The position numbers and the translations under genes were made by a program. 64,000 bases of DNA. Origin: Acidiferrimicrobium sp. IK (GTDB lineage: Bacteria > Actinomycetota > Acidimicrobiia > Acidimicrobiales > Palsa-688). The notes below the pieces were generated by a model that ran no database searches, was not told the DNA's origin, and saw only the letters and a list, made by a program, of their open reading frames with translations. Of this stretch, positions 57,928 to 64,000 are shown piece after piece; positions within the stretch are counted from its first letter, which is position 1; every line of letters starts with the position of its first letter. The stretch lies in NCBI RefSeq assembly GCF_025499425.1, contig NZ_JAIMCB010000001.1, positions 434,001-498,000 of the forward strand, written 5' to 3'.

Positions 57928-58743
57928 GTGGTAGCAGTCGATGTGGTAGTCCTGGCAGCAGTCGCGCTCTTGGGGTTCTTGGTCCTCGGGTTGCTTCGCT
58001 CCAACGCCGAGCTGACCCGGGCGATGCACAGCCTCGGCGTGGACCTCAGTCCCGACGCGCCCGCGGGCAGCGGCGCGGCGGGTGCTTCGGCGGGTGGTGT
58101 GGCCACCCCGGTGGCCCTCCAAGCCCGCCCGACGCCCGCCCGCCCGGACCCGACCGCGGTGCCCGACCTCGCCGGCGTGACCCCCTCAGGCGACGCGGTG
58201 GCGATCGCTGTGACCGGGGTCCGTCACGACACGCTGGTCGCGTTCTTGACCTCCGGCTGCTCGACGTGCCGGGGGATCTGGGACGTACTCAAGCAGGGCG
58301 TCCCCGATGTCCCGGGTGGCGCCCGCCTGGTGGTGGTCACCCGCGGCAGCGAGGCCGAGTCGCCCGGGGTGGTCGCCGGCCTGGCCGGGACCCACGTCCC
58401 CGTCGTCATGTCGAGCGACGTGTGGAGCGGCTACGACGTGCCCTACGCCCCGTACTTCGTGTACGTGTCGGGCCCCGCGGCCAGGGTCGTCGGGGAGGGC
58501 ACCGCGGCGACCTGGGACGCGGTGCGGACTTTGGTGGCCAACGCGGTGGCCGACGGCACCACCAACCCCGTCGCCCAGCCGGACCTCGGCGAGCGGTGGG
58601 CCAAGTCGTCCGCCGACGCGGACCGCGAGCAGCGCATCGACCGGGAGCTGGCTGCGGCCGGGATCCTGCCCGGCGACCCCCGGCTGCGCCCCACGTCGAT
58701 CACCCAGCCCGCGGGCCCCGAGCCCGGCGAGATTCGCCGGTGA
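57928..58743 (+). CDS. Membrane-anchored thioredoxin-like protein (MauD/TlpA type)
   Basis: 271 residues. An N-terminal membrane anchor (residues 3-23) is followed by a Gly/Ala/Pro-rich linker and a thioredoxin-like domain with FLTSGCSTCRGIWD, the CxxC pair Cys111 and Cys114, then RLVVVTRGSEAES and YDVPYAPYFVYV with the cis-Pro region. In methylamine utilisation MauD helps form disulfides in the small subunit. Here it heads an operon ending in a cysteine-rich exported protein, so an oxidase or isomerase role outside the membrane is likely. Strong GGGGAGG ribosome site. The stop overlaps a 28-residue membrane peptide gene. Confidence 0.82.
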   Translation: MVAVDVVVLAAVALLGFLVLGLLRSNAELTRAMHSLGVDLSPDAPAGSGAAGASAGGVATPVALQARPTPARPDPTAVPDLAGVTPSGDAVAIAVTGVRHDTLVAFLTSGCSTCRGIWDVLKQGVPDVPGGARLVVVTRGSEAESPGVVAGLAGTHVPVVMSSDVWSGYDVPYAPYFVYVSGPAARVVGEGTAATWDAVRTLVANAVADGTTNPVAQPDLGERWAKSSADADREQRIDRELAAAGILPGDPRLRPTSITQPAGPEPGEIRR

Positions 58744-58826
58744 CAGCAGTCGCGACGGCCGCCGTGGTGGCGGCCGGGGTCAGCATCGCGGTCGTGGCCG
58801 GGCTGCGCTCGACCTGGTCGCCGTGA
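58740..58826 (+). CDS. 28-residue single-pass membrane peptide
   Basis: A GTG overlapping the stop of the MauD-like gene (GTGA) opens a frame of 28 codons. The peptide is one hydrophobic helix rich in Ala and Val, ending in RSTWSP. It fills the space to the next gene, whose start lies nine bases after its stop. The coupling and uninterrupted hydrophobic character favour a real small membrane protein; short length keeps confidence moderate. Confidence 0.5.
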   Translation: MTAVATAAVVAAGVSIAVVAGLRSTWSP

Positions 58827-58835
58827 GGTGAGTCG

Positions 58836-59447
58836 ATGCTGACCAGCATCAGCCCGCTCGGGGAGCGGGCCAGGCACAACCGATGGTCGATCACCGTGGC
58901 GTGGTACGTCGCGGCTTCGGTGGCCGCTGCCGCCGCGATGGGGACCGTCCTCGGCGCGGCCGGCTCCGCGCTGGCCGGCGTCGCGGGGGCACCGGCGCGC
59001 GCCGGCGTCCTCGGGGCGCTCGCCGCGCTGGCCGTGGTGATCGACGGGACCGGCGCGCCGGTGCCCGGACCCCGCCGGCAGGTCGACGAGGACTGGCTCA
59101 ACCGGTACCGGGGCTGGGTGTACGGAGCCGGGTTCGGGGCGCAGCTGGGAGCCGGCGTCACGACCATCGTCACCACCGCGACCGTCTGGCTGTACCTGGC
59201 CGCCGCGCTCCTGTCGGGGTCGTGGCTGCCGGGCGCGATGATCGGCGCCACGTTCGGGCTGGTCAGGGCGTTGCCTCTGGTCGGCGCGGGCCGGGTGCGT
59301 TCGTTCGCCGGGCTGCAACGCCGTCACGGCGCGCTGGTGCGCATGGCGCCGGTCGCGACGGGAGTCACCGTCGGAGCCACCGCCGTCGCGGCGGTCGGGC
59401 TCGGGGTCGTCGCCGCTGTCGCGGCCGTCGCAGGAGGGTTTTCATGA
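58836..59447 (+). CDS. Polytopic membrane protein of unknown function
   Basis: 203 residues with about five hydrophobic helices (near 19-45, 50-70, 95-130, 135-150 and 170-203) and a polar loop containing RRQVDEDWLNRYRGWVYG between the second and third. It has no cysteine, so it is not a CcdA-type thiol transporter. I do not recognise a family. GAGGTGA just upstream supports the ATG. Its position between MauD-like and MauE-like genes, with overlapping ends, suggests a role in assembly or export of the cysteine-rich product. Confidence 0.7.
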   Translation: MLTSISPLGERARHNRWSITVAWYVAASVAAAAAMGTVLGAAGSALAGVAGAPARAGVLGALAALAVVIDGTGAPVPGPRRQVDEDWLNRYRGWVYGAGFGAQLGAGVTTIVTTATVWLYLAAALLSGSWLPGAMIGATFGLVRALPLVGAGRVRSFAGLQRRHGALVRMAPVATGVTVGATAVAAVGLGVVAAVAAVAGGFS

Positions 59448-59899
59448 AGATCACGTCACACGGGCTGTCGGTGACCCCGCCGCCGGGGTGGGACGCTTCC
59501 ATCTACCTGAGGCCGCCGGGACCGGGAGAGGTCACCCGCCCGGTGCTGCACGCGGCGACGGTCCCGCTGCCGGCCGGGCGAGGCGACTACGGAAGCGGGC
59601 TGGTAGAAACGCTCGGCGCCACCGACGTGTTCGTCGCGCTGCTCGACTTCGGGACCGACAACGCCGACACCGCGCTGTTCGCGTCGACGGCCATGCCCGG
59701 GCTGACCCCCGACATGTACCGCCCGAAGGCGATGCAACGGGTCATCGCCGGGCAGGCCGGCGTGCAGCGGTTCTTCACCGCCGGCGGCCGGGCGTTCTGC
59801 CTGTACTCGGTGATCGGCTCGTACGCCGCGGCCCAGTCGCTTTGCGCCCGCGCCAACCAGGTGCTCGGGTCCCTCGAGGTGCAGGCGGTCGGCGGGTGA
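59444..59899 (+). CDS. Hypothetical protein of the MauD/MauE-like operon
   Basis: 151 residues, soluble, no signal peptide or membrane segment. Starts MKITSHGLSVTPPPGWDASIYLRPPG, with a PPGWD motif reminiscent of small lipoprotein or PsbP-like domains, and has two cysteines near the end. I do not recognise the family. AGGAGG (59432-59437) lies six bases before the ATG, which overlaps the preceding stop (ATGA); its stop overlaps the MauE-like start (GTGA). The tight coupling argues that it works with the MauE-like and cysteine-rich proteins. Confidence 0.7.
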   Translation: MKITSHGLSVTPPPGWDASIYLRPPGPGEVTRPVLHAATVPLPAGRGDYGSGLVETLGATDVFVALLDFGTDNADTALFASTAMPGLTPDMYRPKAMQRVIAGQAGVQRFFTAGGRAFCLYSVIGSYAAAQSLCARANQVLGSLEVQAVGG

Positions 59900-60438
59900 G
59901 CGCCGGAGCCCCCGCGGTGGCCGGGCTGTTCGCGGCCGGGTCGCTGCTCCTCGCCGGCGCCGGCGTGGCCAAGGTCCGCCGGCCCGCCGACAGCTCCATC
60001 GCGCTTCGAGCCGCCGGCTTGCCGGCGACGCCGGGGCGGGTGCGGGCCGTGGCCGCCGCCGAGACCGCGGTCGGCGTCGCCGCGCTGGTCGCCCCCGGGC
60101 CGGTCCCGGCGCTGCTGGTGGCGCTGTCGTTCGCCGGGTTCGCGGTGTTCGTGGCCGTCGCGCTCCGCCGGCGGCTTCCCCTGGCCTCCTGCGGCTGCTT
60201 CGGCCGTCCCGACACGCCCCCGTCGTGGGCGCATGTCGTGGTCAACGTGGTCGCCGCCGGGTCCGCCCTGGCGTGGGCTTTCAGCCAGTCGAGGTCGCTG
60301 CCGTCCACCCTCGCCGGCCAGGCGTGGCGGGCCGTGCCGCTCGCCGCGGGCTCGCTGGTGGTGTGCGCCATGGCCGCCATCGTCCTCACCAACCCGCTGG
60401 CGCAGGCGCGCCACCAAGGATCGGGAGATCGCCAGTGA
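59896..60438 (+). CDS. MauE-like membrane protein
   Basis: 180 residues with four or five membrane helices. The family motif SCGCFG (Cys99, Cys101) follows RRRLPLA, and a conserved H-V-V-x-N-V-V-A lies after it, as in methylamine-utilisation MauE and related DoxX-like proteins, which are thought to pass electrons for disulfide chemistry across the membrane. Together with the MauD-like gene it forms a thiol-redox pair. Start and stop overlap its neighbours (GTGA at both ends). Confidence 0.83.
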   Translation: MSAGAPAVAGLFAAGSLLLAGAGVAKVRRPADSSIALRAAGLPATPGRVRAVAAAETAVGVAALVAPGPVPALLVALSFAGFAVFVAVALRRRLPLASCGCFGRPDTPPSWAHVVVNVVAAGSALAWAFSQSRSLPSTLAGQAWRAVPLAAGSLVVCAMAAIVLTNPLAQARHQGSGDRQ

Positions 60439-61802
60439 CAGTCGTCGAACGCATGGGGGGGTGGCTGGTCGGGCGGACGTCGCGGCGCAGCTTCCTGGCC
60501 CGCAGCACCATGGTCGCCACCGCGGCGTCGATCGGGCCGGTCGACTTCCTGCTGCGGCCGGCCACCGCGTACGCCTTCGTCTGCGAGTGCGCCAGCTCCA
60601 ACTGCTCGTGCAGCCAGGCGTGCTGCGACGGCTACACCCAGTTTTGCTGCACCATCGACGGCGGGGTGAACGCCTGCCCTCCCGGCAGCTTCGCCGGCGG
60701 CTGGTGGAAAGCCGACGGCTCGGCGTACTGCGCCGGCGCCCGGTACTACATCGACTGCATGGGGGAGTGCCACGGCTGCTCCTGCTCGGGGGGCTTCCAG
60801 TTCTGCGGCTGCGACGGCCTCACCTGCGAGTGCGCGCTAGGCGACTGCAACAACCGTCACGTCGGCTGCACCGAGTTCCGCTACGGCCAGTGCCACACCG
60901 AGATCGCCTGCTCCGGGCGGATCCTGTGCCGGGTGGTCAGCTGCACCCCGCCGTGGGAGCTGGACCCCACCTGCTCGACGGTGTCGCAGGTCGACGAGTC
61001 GACCGCCAACCACTACGCCCCCTGCCAGGACGGCCCGACGTCGTTCGCCCCGCCGGCCCCCCCGGCGGTGGTGGCGATGGCCTCGACCAGCACCGGCAAC
61101 GGCTACTGGCTGGTCGACGTCACCGGCGTGGTCACCGCCTACGGCGACGCGGCCACCTACGGCGACCTGGCCGGCAAGACCCTCAACAAGCCGATCGTCG
61201 GGATGGCCGCGACGCCGGACGGGAAGGGCTACTGGCTGGTGGCCTCCGACGGCGGGATCTTCGAGTTCGGCGACGCCGCCTTCCACGGCTCGACCGGCAA
61301 CGTGCATCTCAACCAGCCGATCGTCGGGATGAGCACCGACCCCGCGACGGGCGGCTACTGGCTGGTGGCCTCCGACGGCGGGATCTTCGACTTCGACACG
61401 CCTTTTGACGGCTCGACCGGCAACGTCACGCTGAACAAGCCGGTGGTCGGCATGGCCGCGATGCACTCCGGCGCCGGCTACTGGCTGGTCGCGTCCGACG
61501 GCGGGATCTTCGAGTTCGGCGACGCGCCGTTCCTCGGCTCGACGGGCAACGTCACGCTCAACCAGCCCGTCGTCGGCATGGCCGCCACCCCGACAGACAA
61601 GGGTTACTGGCTGGTCGCCGCGGACGGCGGGATCTTCGAGTTCGGCGACGCCGGGTTCTTCGGCTCGACGGGCAACGTGAAGCTGAACAAGCCGATCGTG
61701 GGCATGGCCGCCACTCCGGGCGGACAGGGCTACTGGCTGGTCGCGTCCGACGGCGGGGTGTTCAACTTCGGCGACGCCACCTTCCACGGGTCGCGGGGGT
61801 AA
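60435..61802 (+). CDS. Tat-exported cysteine-rich protein (methylamine dehydrogenase light-chain-like) fused to a six-repeat domain
   Basis: 455 residues. Tat signal with SRRSFL (residues 16-21) and a cleavage region TAYA. Residues about 49-200 contain 26 cysteines, many as CC or CxC. The stretch CPPGSFAGGWWKADGS followed by YYIDCMGECHGC parallels the MauA light chain, which has a comparable CPPGS-Trp region and cysteine cluster; Trp90/91 and Trp174 are possible counterparts of the quinone-forming tryptophans, but alignment of the second is uncertain. Residues 223-455 are six repeats of about 42 residues with GYWLVASDGGIFEFGDA, probably a beta-propeller. MauB, MauG and amicyanin genes are absent, so methylamine oxidation cannot be assumed. 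Confidence 0.75.
   Translation: MTVVERMGGWLVGRTSRRSFLARSTMVATAASIGPVDFLLRPATAYAFVCECASSNCSCSQACCDGYTQFCCTIDGGVNACPPGSFAGGWWKADGSAYCAGARYYIDCMGECHGCSCSGGFQFCGCDGLTCECALGDCNNRHVGCTEFRYGQCHTEIACSGRILCRVVSCTPPWELDPTCSTVSQVDESTANHYAPCQDGPTSFAPPAPPAVVAMASTSTGNGYWLVDVTGVVTAYGDAATYGDLAGKTLNKPIVGMAATPDGKGYWLVASDGGIFEFGDAAFHGSTGNVHLNQPIVGMSTDPATGGYWLVASDGGIFDFDTPFDGSTGNVTLNKPVVGMAAMHSGAGYWLVASDGGIFEFGDAPFLGSTGNVTLNQPVVGMAATPTDKGYWLVAADGGIFEFGDAGFFGSTGNVKLNKPIVGMAATPGGQGYWLVASDGGVFNFGDATFHGSRG
61101..61802 (+). repeat. Six tandem 126-bp coding repeats
   Basis: Units begin at 61101, 61227, 61353, 61476, 61602 and 61728; spacing is 126 bases except one of 123. Each encodes a GYWLV...GGIF.FGDA..GSTGNV.LN.PIVGM unit; the first is diverged and the last is cut short by the stop codon. 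Confidence 0.95.
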
Positions 61803-61866
61803 CGCCGGAGGGTCCCCGGGGGGAGGGCGGCAGGGCAGCGGAAGGGCGTCGCGGCGGCCCCGCCGG

Positions 61867-62079
61867 TCAGGTCTGCAGCGGGGCGGCGGCCGCGTCGCCC
61901 TCGTCGCCCTCCGCCTCGGGCAGCAACCCGCTCTGCCAGGACTTCTTCGTCGACTCGTGGGTCTGGCGGGCCTCTTGGATGTCGCCTTCCAGCTTCTTCA
62001 GGCGCTCCTCGTCCGCCGCGATGCGCGCCGCGTCTTCCTTCTGGCTCGGCGCGTTCGGCTCCCTCGGTGCATCAGCCAT
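61867..62079 (-). CDS. Small charged coiled-coil protein
   Basis: 70 residues. Residues 15-45 form a heptad-like helix rich in Glu, Lys and Arg (DEERLKKLEGDIQEARQTHES), flanked by polar ends. No family recognised; similar short proteins are common as hypothetical genes in actinobacteria. The ATG lies six bases after TAGCGT on the minus strand, fitting a leaderless transcript, which supports a real gene. It is the last of the minus-strand genes before the convergent repeat protein. Confidence 0.6.
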   Translation of the reverse strand: MADAPREPNAPSQKEDAARIAADEERLKKLEGDIQEARQTHESTKKSWQSGLLPEAEGDEGDAAAAPLQT

Positions 62080-62085
62080 ACCGTC

Positions 62086-62091
62086 ACGCTA
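62086..62091 (-). promoter_or_regulatory. -10 element of the coiled-coil protein gene
   Basis: TAGCGT on the minus strand ends six bases before the ATG at 62079, the same spacing as at tetR, hemB and the geranylgeranyl reductase gene. Confidence 0.45.
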
Positions 62092-62133
62092 CCCACCAAC
62101 GCCGCCGGCGACCCGCGGCCGTCCGCCCCGGTG

Positions 62134-62415
62134 TCACCCGAGCCCGAACCCGCTGGCGGGATCGACCGGTTCGGGCCAGTCGCCCACGACCACATCGGTG
62201 ACCTCAGCCCAGCTCGGGCCGGCCCGGCACCAGTCGATCAAAGCGGCGACCGCGGCCGGCTCGCCGGCGGCCACGACCTCGACACGGCCGTCGGGGAGGT
62301 TACGGACCAAGCCGGCGACGCCGAGGCGGCCGGCGACGCGGGCGCACGCAGCCCGGAACCCGACGCCTTGCACCCGCCCCGACACCAGCACGTGCTTGGC
62401 GACCGGCCCGCTCAT
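62134..62415 (-). CDS. acyP: Acylphosphatase
   Basis: 93 residues, the standard size. The catalytic arginine lies in VSGRVQGVGFRAAC and the catalytic asparagine in LVRNLPDGRVEV. Hydrolyses acyl phosphates such as acetyl phosphate or 1,3-bisphosphoglycerate in the cytosol. ATG 62415 overlaps the stop of the upstream MprF-like gene (ATGA on the minus strand), so the two are co-translated, although no functional link is obvious. Confidence 0.92.
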   Translation of the reverse strand: MSGPVAKHVLVSGRVQGVGFRAACARVAGRLGVAGLVRNLPDGRVEVVAAGEPAAVAALIDWCRAGPSWAEVTDVVVGDWPEPVDPASGFGLG

Positions 62416-64000
62416 CGCCGGGAGCGGTCGGCTCCCGCCCCGGCCGGCGCAGCGTCAGGACCGGCCGCCGGCTGAGCGCCGGCCGCCGGCTCGGGACGGC
62501 CAGCCGGCTCGGGACCGGTCCCGGCGTCGGGGCGGTCCGCCGGCTCCTGGGCGGTGACCGGCGCGGGGGTCACCTGCAACCCCGCCACCTGGCGGGCGGC
62601 GGAGGGCTGCAACCAGCGCCCGATGACGGGCAGCTCCCAGAACGACTCCGCCCGGGCCACCGCGATGGCGGTGGCCAGCGCGTTCTCCGGGGCGTCGTAG
62701 ACCGCGTAGCGCGGCTGCCAGTCCGGATCGAACTTGGCGTTGAACTTCCAGAGCGACTCGATCTGCATCGAGTCCCCCATGCGCCGCAGCAGCCACGCCT
62801 GCACCCGCTGCGACACCCCCTCGCCGGCCTCCCCGGCGAGCACCGCGCGCATCGTCGCGAAGTTGAGGCCCAGGCTGGTGCCTCCGTGTTCCTTCACGTA
62901 CTTGATGGTCTCCACCACCGCGAAGTCGATGAGGCCGTTGGGGTGCTCGCCGTCGTCGCGGCGCATCAAGTCGAGGGAGTAGCCGCCGATGCCCGGCGCC
63001 GGCACGTACTGGCAGAACGCGACCGGCGGCCCCGGCGTCCCCTCGGGGCCGTCGGGCGGCGGCGGCCCGTGGACCACCGCGAGCAGCAAGCCGTCGTCGG
63101 CCGGGTCGAAGACCCGCCCGAGGGTCATCGAGAACCCTCGCTCCACGTCCCCCCGGCGGCTTTTGGTCATCACCTGTTCCAGCGCGGCGCGAAGCGGAGG
63201 GTCGAGGTGGGCCGGGTCGTGGAAGCTGATCGTGTAGCCGTACTTCGCGACCCGGTTGACCGCCTGGCGCAGCCCCTTGAACCGGCCGCCTTCCAGGGTG
63301 AAGCGGCCGGTGCGCACCACGCCCTCGTCACCGACGTACAAGTCGTGCATGCCGGTGGCCCGGTAGATGGGGAGCCACTCCTCGCCGGCGCCGAGACCGC
63401 CCAGGGCCCAGCCGTGCTCGTCGACGAACGCCCTAAACGCCCGCCACGCCTCTTCCCGCTCGGCGACCGGGCCGATCGGGTCGGGCGACACCAGGCACAC
63501 CGTGCCGTAGACCGCGTAGGCGACGACGGTGTCCCCCCAGAAGAAGAACTCCTTGTCCGGGCGCAGCGCGAAGTAGTCCAAGGTCCCCGACCCGTGCCGG
63601 GCCACCACCGCCCGGGCCCGTTCCAGGCCTCCGGTGGACTCGCCCGGCGCCAGCCGCCGGCGGTGGGCGACCACCGGGCGGAACAGCAACACCAGCGCAG
63701 CCGCGACCAGGCCGAGCGCGGCGGCGACCATCGCCGGGGTGAAGAACCGGTCGATCATCGTCGGGAGGGAGACGTGGCGGACCCCGATGAGACGCTCGAC
63801 TGACGCCTGCAGGGCCCGGTCCCACGACAACCGGTGGATCACGTGGTGGTGGCGGGTGGCGTTCACCCACGTGCCCAGCTCCAACCCGAGCGTCCCGGCC
63901 ACGATGACCAGCACGAAGACCGCCACCAACGTGCCGTAACCCTTGCGCAGCGGGGGGATGTCGGTCGCCGCCTCGAACTCCCGTCGCTGCACCCACAGGT
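62412..64000 (-). CDS. MprF/LPG-synthase-type (DUF2156) membrane protein, 5' end outside the window
   Basis: At least 529 residues; the frame is still open at the window edge, so the N-terminus is missing. Two membrane helices (around KGYGTLVAVFVLVIVAGTLG and TPAMVAAALGLVAAALVLLF) precede a cytosolic GNAT-like DUF2156 domain with DYFALRPDKEFFFWGDTVVAYAV, VVRTGRFTLEGGRFKGLRQAVNRV and YSLDLMRRDDGEHPNGLIDF. MprF-type enzymes move lysine or alanine from tRNA to phosphatidylglycerol; other DUF2156 proteins have unknown acyl acceptors. The last 60 residues are Ala/Pro/Glu/Gly repeats. A lysyl-tRNA synthetase domain, as in LysX, is not in the visible part. Confidence 0.83.
   Translation of the reverse strand, partial: LWVQRREFEAATDIPPLRKGYGTLVAVFVLVIVAGTLGLELGTWVNATRHHHVIHRLSWDRALQASVERLIGVRHVSLPTMIDRFFTPAMVAAALGLVAAALVLLFRPVVAHRRRLAPGESTGGLERARAVVARHGSGTLDYFALRPDKEFFFWGDTVVAYAVYGTVCLVSPDPIGPVAEREEAWRAFRAFVDEHGWALGGLGAGEEWLPIYRATGMHDLYVGDEGVVRTGRFTLEGGRFKGLRQAVNRVAKYGYTISFHDPAHLDPPLRAALEQVMTKSRRGDVERGFSMTLGRVFDPADDGLLLAVVHGPPPPDGPEGTPGPPVAFCQYVPAPGIGGYSLDLMRRDDGEHPNGLIDFAVVETIKYVKEHGGTSLGLNFATMRAVLAGEAGEGVSQRVQAWLLRRMGDSMQIESLWKFNAKFDPDWQPRYAVYDAPENALATAIAVARAESFWELPVIGRWLQPSAARQVAGLQVTPAPVTAQEPADRPDAGTGPEPAGRPEPAAGAQPAAGPDAAPAGAGADRSRR

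Noticed and set aside
60435..61802. The 126-base repeats as a CRISPR or mobile repeat array
   Set aside because: They are in frame, encode a conserved protein unit and lie inside one gene, so they are protein-domain repeats.

Overview
The window looks like chromosomal DNA of a very high-GC Actinomycetota, most likely an Acidimicrobiia-type lineage. It carries mycothiol synthesis (mshA next to a ybjN-like gene), a rex-hem cluster, deazaflavin (F420)-type enzymes and a complete nuoA-N operon. It also has a secreted protein with roughly 42-residue GYWLVASDGG-type repeats, which I associate with acidimicrobial exported proteins. The lineage call is inference. I see no rRNA, tRNA, CRISPR array, insertion sequence or phage gene.

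Layout. 0.1-4.1 kb: mshA, a YbjN-like gene, proC, a small helix-turn-helix gene and an S-adenosylmethionine hydrolase-family gene. 4.2-9.2 kb: tightly packed rex, precorrin-2 dehydrogenase, hemA, hemC and a cobA-hemD fusion, making tetrapyrroles from glutamyl-tRNA and branching to siroheme. 9.2-12.7 kb: a FUSC-type membrane protein, a deazaflavin-dependent reductase and a divergent TetR gene interrupt this pathway. 12.7-14.9 kb: hemB and hemL complete it up to uroporphyrinogen III. 15.0-17.4 kb: a secreted GH43-like protein and a geranylgeranyl/menaquinone reductase-like flavoprotein. 17.6-34.3 kb: all fourteen genes of NADH:quinone oxidoreductase, ending in a perfect hairpin.

34.5-51.6 kb is an accessory catabolic island. 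It holds a phytoene-desaturase-like oxidoreductase, an ABC importer of the nitrate/taurine/pyrimidine type, two metal-dependent amidohydrolases, a luciferase-like monooxygenase, an acetamidase/formamidase, two amidase-signature enzymes, a VOC protein, a creatininase-family enzyme, a RutB-like cysteine hydrolase, a cupin, and a rare single polypeptide joining a Rieske oxygenase to an isopenicillin-N-synthase-type Fe(II) oxygenase. Together they suggest uptake and stepwise oxidation, deamination and hydrolysis of a nitrogen-rich cyclic compound; the substrate is unknown.

51.5-57.7 kb: an RsbP-RsbQ pair (PAS-PP2C phosphatase plus alpha/beta hydrolase, the Bacillus energy-stress module) sits downstream of a flavin monooxygenase and a UbiA prenyltransferase. 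Head-to-head with these are a UbiG-like methyltransferase and a type III polyketide synthase, giving a compact cluster for a polyketide-derived phenol or quinone.

57.9-61.8 kb: a six-gene unit resembling the maturation part of methylamine-dehydrogenase loci: a MauD-like thioredoxin, a 28-residue membrane peptide, a membrane protein, an unknown protein, a MauE-like protein and a Tat-exported protein with 26 cysteines fused to a six-repeat domain. No MauB or MauG is present. The window ends with a small coiled-coil protein, an acylphosphatase and a truncated MprF-type synthase.

Regulation: at least eight genes have a TANNNT hexamer ending 6-8 bases before the start codon, suggesting widespread leaderless transcripts. 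Most start codons inside operons overlap the previous stop (GTGA or ATGA), indicating translational coupling.
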